Source of the DNA: Draconibacterium orientale | GTDB lineage: Bacteria > Bacteroidota > Bacteroidia > Bacteroidales > UBA12170 | Assembly (NCBI GenBank): GCA_020718315.1 | Contig: DYSK01000005.1 | Coordinates: 1-31,984 of the forward strand | DNA length: 31,984 nucleotides | Direction of reading: 5' to 3' | Shown here: piece by piece, positions 17,419 to 24,462 of the stretch | Layout: each line of letters starts with the position of its first letter | Numbering within the stretch: the first letter of the stretch is position 1 | Made by a program: the position numbers and the translations under genes | Notes under the pieces: generated by a model | What the model was told of the DNA's origin: nothing | Seen by the model: only the letters and a program-made list of their open reading frames with translations | Database searches by the model: none

Positions 17419-18876
17419 TTATTCAGGAATCAACGACCAGCCAAATTTGGCTTTTGCTTTATATAAAAACATATAGTGCATAAATAATTTCATCCAATGG
17501 CCGGCCAAGCCAACTACACCAACAGTTTTGGATATATCGCGACCATATTTCGGATATTTATTCCAATCGGGCACGATGGGCGAAACAGTCATGGTGGCCG
17601 CTTGACCTGTAAGTGGGCCATATCCGGCCGAAACAATGCAGGCGGCTCCCATTTTCGCCATAGTAGCTTGATGCGGATGATCTGTTTTTCCGGTTTTGAT
17701 GCGGTAAGCAACATTTGTGGCTACTACTTTCCCAATGACTCCCGAAGGCATTCCTGTTCTTGGGGGCGTTGGAAAAATAGGCGTTCCGTTTTTGCTCTTT
17801 TCGGGTTTCGACATCCCATGAGGAGGTGCAAATGCGATACCTGAAGCATAAATATTGTTGTAAGCCGGACTCTGATAGATTTTTGGCCAATCGGAAGCCA
17901 GCCATTCTTCGTAGGGTTTTCCGGAATAATCAGCATCTACTTTCATCATACCGTTTGGAGAAAAAATAGCGGAGGTAATGTCTTCGCCAATTTTGTTGAA
18001 AGCTTTCCAATCGGCTCCTTTAAAACCGGGAATCAGCATGGCGAAATCGAATTTTTGCTCTAAATATTCTCCGTCCAAATTTTCATAAAAAGCTTTTCCT
18101 TCTTCCACTTTATACACTCCTGCTCGTTTAATCCAGCGGATGCCATATTCCGCCAAAATAGACTCGGTAAAAATCTTGGTGGGCGTTATATATCCGCCTC
18201 GTTTTATGTAGGCGCCACCCATGCCAAAATCGCCCAACTCATATTCATTCGAAATCCAAACCAGGTCGGCGAGTTTGTTCAATTTTCGCTTATTTATTTC
18301 GAAGGCAATGTTTAAAGCGTATTCAAAAGCAGCACCCTGACAAGTGGCCAAAGCATGGCCGGTTCCAATCAAAAAGGTTTGATGTTCTCCTTTTTCCATT
18401 TTGGCCAACGAAAGCTGTAAGTTTTTCCAAGCATGCTCTGCATGATCGAAAGTGCATACCGATTGCGAGAATTTGTCTGGCCCGAGTCCCTCGGTAGCGG
18501 CAAAGTTTAATTTCGGACCTGTTGCGTTGATTAGATAATCGTAGGTAAGATTTTCTGTTTCACCCATTCGGCCTTCCTCCACATAGCTGATTTTGACGTA
18601 TGGACTGCTTATTTCTACATCGCCTTCCGGGTGAAACGAAATTCCCATGGCTTGTTTATAAACAATTCCTTTTTTGTCGTAAACAGGTTTGAGTTTAAAT
18701 TTTACTTGATCGGGAGTCATTAAACCAACACCGACCCATATATTTGACGGAACCCATTGGTAATTGCTGTTTGGACTAACCATAATGACTTCATGATTTT
18801 TTCCGAGTATTTTTTTCAAATATAAAACAGCAGTATGACCGGAAATTCCGGCTCCGAGCACTACAACTTTTGCCAT
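17419..18876 (-). CDS. Sulfide:quinone oxidoreductase-like flavoprotein
   Basis: The 485-residue protein has an N-terminal FAD-binding Rossmann motif GAGISG (8-13) and the second nucleotide-binding region near LIGTGHA (169-175). Three cysteines sit where sulfide:quinone oxidoreductases have theirs: Cys141 (QSVCTFDHAEHAW), Cys179 (ATCQGAAFEY) and Cys413 (GAACIVSAG). The C-terminus (KLFMHYMFLYKAKAKFGW) is amphipathic and basic, as in the membrane-anchoring helices of the family. It probably oxidises sulfide and passes electrons to quinone at the cytoplasmic membrane, for energy or detoxification. No signal peptide is seen. It is monocistronic behind a near-consensus promoter. A related sulfide dehydrogenase or NDH-2-like enzyme cannot be fully excluded, but the three Cys favour SQR. 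Confidence 0.82.
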   Translation of the reverse strand: MAKVVVLGAGISGHTAVLYLKKILGKNHEVIMVSPNSNYQWVPSNIWVGVGLMTPDQVKFKLKPVYDKKGIVYKQAMGISFHPEGDVEISSPYVKISYVEEGRMGETENLTYDYLINATGPKLNFAATEGLGPDKFSQSVCTFDHAEHAWKNLQLSLAKMEKGEHQTFLIGTGHALATCQGAAFEYALNIAFEINKRKLNKLADLVWISNEYELGDFGMGGAYIKRGGYITPTKIFTESILAEYGIRWIKRAGVYKVEEGKAFYENLDGEYLEQKFDFAMLIPGFKGADWKAFNKIGEDITSAIFSPNGMMKVDADYSGKPYEEWLASDWPKIYQSPAYNNIYASGIAFAPPHGMSKPEKSKNGTPIFPTPPRTGMPSGVIGKVVATNVAYRIKTGKTDHPHQATMAKMGAACIVSAGYGPLTGQAATMTVSPIVPDWNKYPKYGRDISKTVGVVGLAGHWMKLFMHYMFLYKAKAKFGWSLIPE

Positions 18877-18934
18877 AATTTTTTGTTTTTGGTATTAAAT
18901 TACCTAATTTTAATTGCTCATTTCGCGTTGATTT

Positions 18935-18965
18935 CAAAAGTAGCTATTATTTTTACTAATACAAA
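18935..18965 (-). promoter_or_regulatory. Near-consensus Bacteroidota promoter for the SQR-like gene
   Basis: On the minus strand TTTG (18965-18962) is followed after exactly 19 nt by TACTTTTG (18942-18935), matching TTTG-N19-TAnnTTTG fully. The predicted start point lies about 55 nt before the SQR-like ATG. This is the best promoter in the window. The rest of 18877-19146 is AT-rich with no further feature. Confidence 0.75.
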
Positions 18966-19146
18966 AAAAAGACTGAATTTCTCTTATTCGATTTTTCAAG
19001 AAATAGAAAATATTCTTTTAGAGATTCGATTGTTTTTTGTTTCCCAAGCTATAAATTGATTAATTTAGAGCATGATTTTGGAGCTTTTGATTTGGTTGTA
19101 AAAGCAATGAATGGCGACAAGTAAATAGCTTATAAATAATTCTGAT

Positions 19147-19446
19147 ATGAAGCTAACCAATTTTGTACGGGTCGTTTTTATCTTTCTTTTTGCACTGGTG
19201 GTGATGGCTACTGTGGGTTCTTGTAAAATTGCCCGCTTGGAAAATAAAGCGATAAAGCAAGCCGAACGAACACAACGGAAAGTGGATAAAAAATTTACGA
19301 AAGAATACGACAAAAAATACAAACATCAAACCAAAATCCAGTCGGAACCACAGCGTACAATGATAAAACAAAGCCGAAAAAAACCAAAAAACATGAAATC
19401 GACCCAAACTTTTTTCTTGATTCGATGGTTTGGGATTTCAAATTAA
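19147..19446 (+). CDS. Small basic putative lipoprotein
   Basis: The 99-residue product starts with a hydrophobic signal (VRVVFIFLFALVVMATVGSC) whose VGSC at 23-26 reads as a lipobox with Cys26 as the lipidation site. The mature part is very rich in Lys and Arg, with a coiled-coil-like stretch, and ends in FFLIRWFGISN. Short basic proteins with a similar end (..RWF) are, from memory, common in Bacteroidota and of unknown function. It is probably anchored to a membrane on the periplasmic side. Lack of a clear promoter and small size limit confidence. Confidence 0.5.
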   Translation: MKLTNFVRVVFIFLFALVVMATVGSCKIARLENKAIKQAERTQRKVDKKFTKEYDKKYKHQTKIQSEPQRTMIKQSRKKPKNMKSTQTFFLIRWFGISN

Positions 19447-19501
19447 ATTGAGCGTCTAATGGTTTAATTTATTTAACTTTACACTTTATTTCACGCGAAT
19501 T

Positions 19502-20008
19502 ATGGAAGATTTTTTTTATACAATTTTAGTGATAGCCTGGATAGCTTATGGAATCTATTCTTCCGTAAAGAAAAATAAGCCGGTAGTGCCACCAAAAAGC
19601 ACACCCTATTCTCAAACGAATTCCAACGAAAATCCTTTGGAAGCTGTTTTCCAATCTTTATTTCAGGAAAATACAAGACCTCAGGAAGCGCCAATTCCGT
19701 ATGCCTATGCCGAAGATGATATAGACGAAGCTGTATTGGACAGCGTGCCTATGGAAGAACAACCCCATAATTTTGAAGAAGAATCGTTGATAGATACGGT
19801 TGCAATTCAGAAAGAACCAATTTTGGATACCTATTCAGGAACCGATCAGGCCGATTTTTCAATTTATTCGGAAAACGATGGCGATATCAATATGATAGCA
19901 GACTCCGCCATTAAAGGGGAAGACATGGCGCCGCCAATACATAATATTTCCTTTAATTTAAGGCAAGCCGTTATTGCACAAGCCATTTTGGAAAGGCCAT
20001 ACAAATAG
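19502..20008 (+). CDS. Membrane-anchored acidic hypothetical protein
   Basis: The 168-residue protein has one N-terminal transmembrane segment (FFYTILVIAWIAYGIYSSV, residues 4-22), a basic stop-transfer patch (KKNK), and then a long, acidic, disordered-looking region to about residue 145. It ends in FNLRQAVIAQAILERPYK, which resembles a C-terminal motif I remember from short membrane proteins of Bacteroidota (LR.A.I...IL.RPY). No enzymatic domain is seen. It lies 120 nt before the ECF sigma gene, which has its own promoter. A hypothetical structural or adaptor role is all that can be said. Confidence 0.6.
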   Translation: MEDFFYTILVIAWIAYGIYSSVKKNKPVVPPKSTPYSQTNSNENPLEAVFQSLFQENTRPQEAPIPYAYAEDDIDEAVLDSVPMEEQPHNFEEESLIDTVAIQKEPILDTYSGTDQADFSIYSENDGDINMIADSAIKGEDMAPPIHNISFNLRQAVIAQAILERPYK

Positions 20009-20027
20009 TTCGAAAATAGGATATTCC

Positions 20028-20059
20028 TTGTTTTTAGCACAGAGTTTGATTTAATTTTG
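20028..20059 (+). promoter_or_regulatory. Promoter of the ECF sigma factor gene
   Basis: TTG (20028-20030) and an exact -7 element TAATTTTG (20052-20059) are spaced by 21 nt, within the normal Bacteroidota range. The start codon is about 70 nt downstream. This is a housekeeping-type promoter, so the sigma gene is not obviously autoregulated. Confidence 0.6.
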
Positions 20060-20128
20060 TCTGTTTAGAATGAAATTTCTGTAACCGAAAGCAGGATTTT
20101 TCGTCCTATAACCGAAAACTAGGTGAAA

Positions 20129-20710
20129 ATGGCTTTTGAAGACGACAGTTTTTATGTGAGCGAGGTGTTGAAAGGCAATGTGAACGCCTATACAATGCTT
20201 ATCAATAAACATAAATCGATGGTTTATTCTATTTGCTATAAGATTGTTCGGAAAAGCGAAGAGGCGGAAGAATTGGCTCAAGATACATTTCTGAAAGCTT
20301 ACGAAAAGTTGGATAAATTCAGAGGAGAAGCTAAATTTTCTACTTGGTTGTATCGGATTGCCTACAATGCAGCCATTTCGATGACACGCAAACGAAGGTT
20401 GGAAGTTCATGCACTTGATGACAGTACGATAGCCAATTATTCAGAATCGGAGGCGCATCAAAACCTCGATTTGATTGATTATGAAGAACAGCAACAAATG
20501 CTTCAACTCGCACTTAACACATTGTCGGACGAAGATTATACGATCATTCATCTTTTTTATTTGAAAGAGTTGTCGGTAAGCGAAATCAGTACAATTACCG
20601 GATTGTCGGAAGCCAATGTGAAAGTGAAACTGCATCGTATTCGAAAAAAACTGTATGTGCAAATGCAAGAAGAAATGGTAAAAAGCGAGGCCGTTACAAA
20701 AAAGATGTAA
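20129..20710 (+). CDS. ECF-type sigma-70 family RNA polymerase sigma factor
   Basis: The 193-residue protein contains region 2 (about residues 22-90: MVYSICYKIVRKSEEAEEL, AQDTFLKAYEKLDKFRGE, FSTWLYRIAYNAAI) and region 4 (about 128-180: LNTLSDEDYTIIHLFYLKEL, SEISTITGLSEANVKVKLHR). It has no region 3, as in ECF sigma factors. It directs RNA polymerase to a specific regulon, probably in response to an envelope signal. The ATG at 20129 is preferred; a GTG two codons upstream is in frame. A small membrane protein gene follows after 146 nt and may encode its anti-sigma factor. The regulon is unknown. Confidence 0.92.
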   Translation: MAFEDDSFYVSEVLKGNVNAYTMLINKHKSMVYSICYKIVRKSEEAEELAQDTFLKAYEKLDKFRGEAKFSTWLYRIAYNAAISMTRKRRLEVHALDDSTIANYSESEAHQNLDLIDYEEQQQMLQLALNTLSDEDYTIIHLFYLKELSVSEISTITGLSEANVKVKLHRIRKKLYVQMQEEMVKSEAVTKKM

Positions 20711-20777
20711 AGCTGTAAAGATGAAACGAGCAAGGAAACGACTTCTCACATTGGAGAAAGATTATTGGCGAGTTCTG

Positions 20778-20795
20778 CCGAAGGCATCCCTTCGG
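20778..20795. repeat. GC-rich hairpin in the sigma-anti-sigma gap
   Basis: A perfect 7-bp stem (CCGAAGG/CCTTCGG) with a CATC loop lies within a GC-richer 146-nt gap (20711-20856). The patch contrasts with its AT-rich surroundings and looks like a dispersed intergenic repeat, but only one copy is in the window. Confidence 0.35.
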
Positions 20796-20856
20796 GGCAT
20801 CGGACAACCGAGTTTACGAGCACGGCGAAGCAAATTAAAAAGCAAATTATAAACAG

Positions 20857-21321
20857 ATGAAAACAGAAAAAAATATAGAAAGAAGTGAATTTGATGAACG
20901 AGATCTGTTTTTGAAATCTCTATTTTCAGAAAATCACCTTATGTCACCTTCTTTGGGTTTTACGGCCGGAATTTTGGCTAAGATTCATCAAAAAGCGTCG
21001 ATTCCCAGCGAGTCGGTAGTGAGCACTGCCGGAAAGAATATTACTTTTTTGATTTTCATTCTCATCGCCCTCATCAATTTGATATTGGTGAATGTTGTTT
21101 GGCCTTATGTTTCAGTTTGGCTGCCCGAAGAGGGAATTCTTCGCTATTTATTGGAAAATCTAAATACCTTGGTTTTGGATTACGCCCTTGGCTTTATTTC
21201 CAGTACCTTTACTTTTTCACTCCTATTTATTATCGCGCTGGCATCGTTTTCATTGTTTGGCGTCGATGGTTTTTTGCGTAAACATTTTGGGCTTATGCAA
21301 AATGGAGGTGCCACTTCATAG
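20857..21321 (+). CDS. Small two-helix membrane protein, possible anti-sigma factor
   Basis: The 154-residue protein has a polar N-terminal part (1-62; FDERDLFLKSLF, SLGFTAGILAKIHQK) and two long hydrophobic regions (about 64-92 and 107-142). It follows the ECF sigma gene on the same strand, and the layout of a cytoplasmic N-terminal segment before membrane helices fits an anti-sigma factor. No zinc-binding HxxxCxxC motif is present, and sequence similarity to known anti-sigma families is not evident to me, so this is inference from position and topology. It may equally be an unrelated membrane protein. Confidence 0.55.
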   Translation: MKTEKNIERSEFDERDLFLKSLFSENHLMSPSLGFTAGILAKIHQKASIPSESVVSTAGKNITFLIFILIALINLILVNVVWPYVSVWLPEEGILRYLLENLNTLVLDYALGFISSTFTFSLLFIIALASFSLFGVDGFLRKHFGLMQNGGATS

Positions 21322-21568
21322 ATTTGATTTTTAACTTTTAAAAAATCCATTTTTACAGCCATTCATTTTTGCGGAACTCCGAATAAGATGATTCAGAATT
21401 TCGACCTGTATCTACACTCGTTTTCAGTCACGACGCGCTTGATTTAAAATATTCAAAATTTGAACAGTAGTCGAATCATTTGCCCAAAGAATCAGGCTTT
21501 TCGAAAGCGAAAAAACCAGAATTTTGCTCGGCTGTGTTTATTGCGTTTCATCATTTCGTTCAAAAGGC

Positions 21569-21576
21569 TAACTTTG
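21569..21576 (+). promoter_or_regulatory. -7 promoter element abutting the MATE gene start
   Basis: TAACTTTG matches TAnnTTTG and lies only 4 nt before the ATG at 21581; a TTTC sits 19 nt upstream. If used, the transcript would be leaderless or nearly so. The remaining gap (21322-21568) has scattered short inverted repeats but no gene. Confidence 0.5.
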
Positions 21577-21580
21577 CAAA

Positions 21581-22915
21581 ATGAATCAAGGAGTTCCGTC
21601 GTATTCTAAAATTTGGCATGTTTCTGCTCCCATTATCTTGAGTCTTATGGCTCAAAACATCGTCAATGTGACCGATACAGCATTTATGGGTCGCGTTGGA
21701 GAAATTGAGTTAGGCGCTTCGGCCATAGCCGGATTGTTCTATGTGGCCGTTTTTATGCTTGGTTTTGGGTTTAGTACCGGAACACAAATTATGATTGCTC
21801 GCCGAAACGGAGAAGGTGAACACAAACAAATCGGAGGTATTTTTGATCAGTCGGCGTATTTTTTCCTGCTCTTAGCTGTTTTTATATACATTTTTATCTC
21901 CTTTTCTGGTGCGTATTTTTTAGAAAAAATTGTTTCTTCAAAAGCTGTTCTCCAAGCATCGAAAGAATACCTGCAAATTCGCGTTTGGGGAATCTTTTTC
22001 GCTTTTGGAAATCTGGCTTTCCGGGCGCTGCTTGTGGGTGTTACAAATACCAGAGCATTGGGTTATAGCGCACTGATTATGGCCATTGTGAACATCATTT
22101 TCGATTATCTGTTTATTTTTGGCCATTATGGTTTTCCTGAGATGGGCATTGCCGGAGCCGCATTGGCAAGCGTTATTGCCGAAGCGGTTTCTTTTCTCTT
22201 CTTCGTTTTTTATGTGCGCCTAAAATTGGATGTAAAGCAATTTCAATTGTTTCGCTTTCCGAAAATAAATTTTAGCATCATAAAAAGCACGCTGTCGCTT
22301 TCTGTTTTCATTATGCTTCAATATTTTTTGTCGTTGACAAGCTGGTTTGCTTTTTTCGCAATTATCGAGCAAATGGGCGAACGCCCGCTCGCCATTTCGA
22401 ATATTATCCGAAGCATTTATATGGTACTTGTTATTCCTATCATGGGCTTGAGTACAGCCACTTCGAGTTTGGTGAGCAACGCCATTGGCGAAGGCTTTAA
22501 AGAAGATGTCATGCACATTATCAATAGATTAATGAAAATAAGTTTGATCAGCGTTTTGCCTTTTATTCTCCTTATCTGGATTATCCCCAAACAACTGATT
22601 CGGGTTTACACAAATAGTCCGGCATTGATTGCAGATTCTGTTTCCTCGCTCTACATTGTCAGTGGAGCCATTTTGATTTTCGCTGTGGCGATGATTGTTT
22701 TTAGTGGTGTGAGCGGAACTGCAAATACGAAAACCGCTTTAGCAATAGAAGTGCTGACCCTGATAGTCTATTTGGCCTACATTTACTGGATTGTTATTGT
22801 TAAACATTCGAGTGTGGCAATCGCCTGGACTTCGGAATATGTGTATATGTTTTTGCTGAGTTTGTTTAGTTATTGGTATTTAAAAAGAGGAAATTGGAGA
22901 TTAAAAAAAATTTAG
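21581..22915 (+). CDS. MATE family efflux transporter
   Basis: The 444-residue protein is an inner-membrane multidrug and toxin exporter of the MATE/DinF type, exchanging cations or drugs for Na+ or H+. About twelve hydrophobic helices cover the whole length. Characteristic N-terminal features are seen: APIILSLMAQNIVNVTDTAFMGRVGEIELGA, with the VTDTAFMG element, then GTQIMIARRNGEG between helices 2 and 3. The second half repeats the layout (ALAIS..IR, STATSSLVSNAIGEG). The substrate is not predictable. Its stop overlaps the stop of the convergent ispE frame by 4 nt, so no terminator separates them. Confidence 0.92.
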   Translation: MNQGVPSYSKIWHVSAPIILSLMAQNIVNVTDTAFMGRVGEIELGASAIAGLFYVAVFMLGFGFSTGTQIMIARRNGEGEHKQIGGIFDQSAYFFLLLAVFIYIFISFSGAYFLEKIVSSKAVLQASKEYLQIRVWGIFFAFGNLAFRALLVGVTNTRALGYSALIMAIVNIIFDYLFIFGHYGFPEMGIAGAALASVIAEAVSFLFFVFYVRLKLDVKQFQLFRFPKINFSIIKSTLSLSVFIMLQYFLSLTSWFAFFAIIEQMGERPLAISNIIRSIYMVLVIPIMGLSTATSSLVSNAIGEGFKEDVMHIINRLMKISLISVLPFILLIWIIPKQLIRVYTNSPALIADSVSSLYIVSGAILIFAVAMIVFSGVSGTANTKTALAIEVLTLIVYLAYIYWIVIVKHSSVAIAWTSEYVYMFLLSLFSYWYLKRGNWRLKKI

Positions 22916-23730
22916 TCATCCAAAGTCATCCAATAGACTTGGTGTTTTGCCGACAATTTTAGCTCTGTTTCGCTTTCGAACAGGCCGAAAATGCCAGAAC
23001 CACTTCCGCTTAAGGAGACATAGTGCGCTCCCGCGCGATACAATTCTTCTTTCGTTTTGGCTAAGTCCGGATAGGCTCGAAAAGCACGCTCTTCGAAATC
23101 ATTTTTCAAATATTTCTTCCAATTTTCCATCTCCATTTGCAAAGCTTGAAAAGGAAAGAAGGCCGGAATTTTTGGTACAATATGTTGATACGCATCTTTG
23201 GTAGAGATCGAAAAATTTGGAATTACCAAAGCCAGTTTTTTGGCGGCTCAATGAACATCAAAATCTTCCAAAAGTTCTCCTTTTCCTAGAATATAGCGTG
23301 GCCTCTATTTTAAAAAAAACGGACAGTCGCTCCCAATTTCGGCTGCAAGAAGGTTTAAATTTGATGGGCTGATGGATAAATCGAAAAGCCATTTGATTCC
23401 CAAAAGTGTATAAGCTGCGTCGGAACTTGCTCCACCAAGCCCCGATTCAAAAGGAATTTGCTTGTGAAGGTGGATTTTTACGGACGGAAATTTGTATTCC
23501 TTTCTAAGTCGCCGAAGGGCTTTCCACACTAGGTTTTCTTCTGGCCGAACATCCAGTATCAATCCGCTGGAAGAAAAAATATATGTGTCTTGAGTTGGGT
23601 TTTCGTTTATTTCCAACAAATCGAAAAGCGGAATGGGATACAGAAGTGTTTCGATGGAATGATAGCCGTCTGGGCGTTTGTGCAAGACCGCTAAACCCAG
23701 ATTTATCTTTGCCGGAGGAAACCAAAGCAT
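22912..23730 (-). pseudogene. ispE: 4-diphosphocytidyl-2-C-methyl-D-erythritol kinase with two in-frame stop codons
   Basis: IspE is a GHMP kinase of the MEP isoprenoid pathway. One frame of 272 residues (normal length) covers the family motifs: PPAKINLGLAVLHKRPDGYH near the start, PFESGLGGASSDAA (ATP loop), EIGSDCPFF, and the C-terminal LSGSGSGIFGLF. The frame is interrupted by TAG at 23307-23305, just after ..DCPFFLK, and by TGA at 23250-23248. Both stops are in the same frame, 56 nt apart, and the sequence between and after them (RPRYILGKGELLEDF, then AAKKLALVIPNFSIS) continues the expected protein without a shift. Two substitutions would restore it. It starts 3 nt after the upstream gene. 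Real inactivation, sequence error, or split/readthrough expression remain open. Confidence 0.85.
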
Positions 23731-23733
23731 GGT

Positions 23734-24156
23734 TTACTCGCTTTTGCCTCTGGTGGAAGAATGTCTTTTTTTGCGACTGCCTACTTTGCTAATTCCTATC
23801 TGTTTGAGTGTAGTATAGCGAGCCAAGTCGAAATCGACGTCGCGCAACAAACGCCAATTTCGTTGCCATGCTTGCTCTTCGGTAAAATTGATAAGATAAC
23901 GCAAAAAATAGAAAACGCCTACCAAGAATCCAACCGTGGCCAAATATAGAAACTCACGTGTGTCACTTGCTCCGTACGATTTTGAAATCAACAGCGGTTC
24001 GAAAATCAAACCATAAAGCAGAAGGTAAGCAAAAACCATCAACCCAAGATTAATTGCCAGTGTGAGAATATTGTGTGCATAGCGTCGAAGGTGGCGATAG
24101 AAACGTCGTCTTTTTTCTGCTTTGTGTTTGGCTTTTTTTTCTGATCGGCTCGTCAT
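23734..24156 (-). CDS. Small two-helix membrane protein, 2TM-like
   Basis: The 140-residue product has a very basic N-terminus (EKKAKHKAEKRRRFYRHLRR), two transmembrane segments (about 27-52 and 67-88) and a basic C-terminus (SRKKRHSSTRG). The FYRHL...ILTLAINL layout recalls the 2TM domain of Bacteroidota proteins, but the match is loose. It ends 3 nt before the ispE start, so the two form a translationally close pair with a promoter upstream at 24179. Function unknown. Confidence 0.6.
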   Translation of the reverse strand: MTSRSEKKAKHKAEKRRRFYRHLRRYAHNILTLAINLGLMVFAYLLLYGLIFEPLLISKSYGASDTREFLYLATVGFLVGVFYFLRYLINFTEEQAWQRNWRLLRDVDFDLARYTTLKQIGISKVGSRKKRHSSTRGKSE

Positions 24157-24178
24157 TTAAAGCAATGTTTATAGGTAT

Positions 24179-24186
24179 CAAAAGTA
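24179..24186 (-). promoter_or_regulatory. -7 promoter element for the membrane protein-ispE unit
   Basis: On the minus strand this reads TACTTTTG, the same sequence as in the asd and SQR promoters, 22 nt before the start at 24156. The -33 region is TTTT with a 19-nt spacer, a partial match. Confidence 0.5.
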
Positions 24187-24244
24187 AGAAAGAATTCTGA
24201 CAATAAAAATAAAAGAGTGCAGCTTGTATTTGCGGTTGGCTGTT

Positions 24245-24280
24245 AAATCCATTCCGGCCGATGTGCAATCGGATGGATTT
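24245..24280. other. Long hairpin in the divergent intergenic region 24157-24462
   Basis: AAATCCAT pairs with ATGGATTT and an inner CCGAT pairs with ATCGG around a GTGCA loop, with a 5-nt bulge, giving about 13 bp. It sits between divergent promoters, so it could be an operator or part of a small RNA. Apart from this and the -7 element at 24179, I see no gene in the 306-nt gap. Confidence 0.35.
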
Positions 24281-24462
24281 ATCAATAAAAGAGCGCTATT
24301 TTTTGAAAATGTCAGCCGCTTTAAACAAGATTGGGCTGCTGAATTCCTATTTGCATATCTGTATTATATCTATTTTAGCTTACTGATTGATGTTGCGGCT
24401 TTGATGGAATAGCAATTTTTTCCATACGCGATTTGTCGGATTTGAATAAAAAGTCTTGAAAA

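Noticed and set aside
22912..23730. Recoded stop codons or an alternative genetic code explaining the ispE stops
   Set aside because: TAG ends the cytochrome and MATE genes and TGA ends the DUF2779 gene, so both work as normal stops here; programmed readthrough of two different stops has no visible signal.
24224..24412. 62-codon ORF in the divergent gap
   Set aside because: It starts at TTG, runs through the hairpin at 24245-24280 and has no recognisable features.
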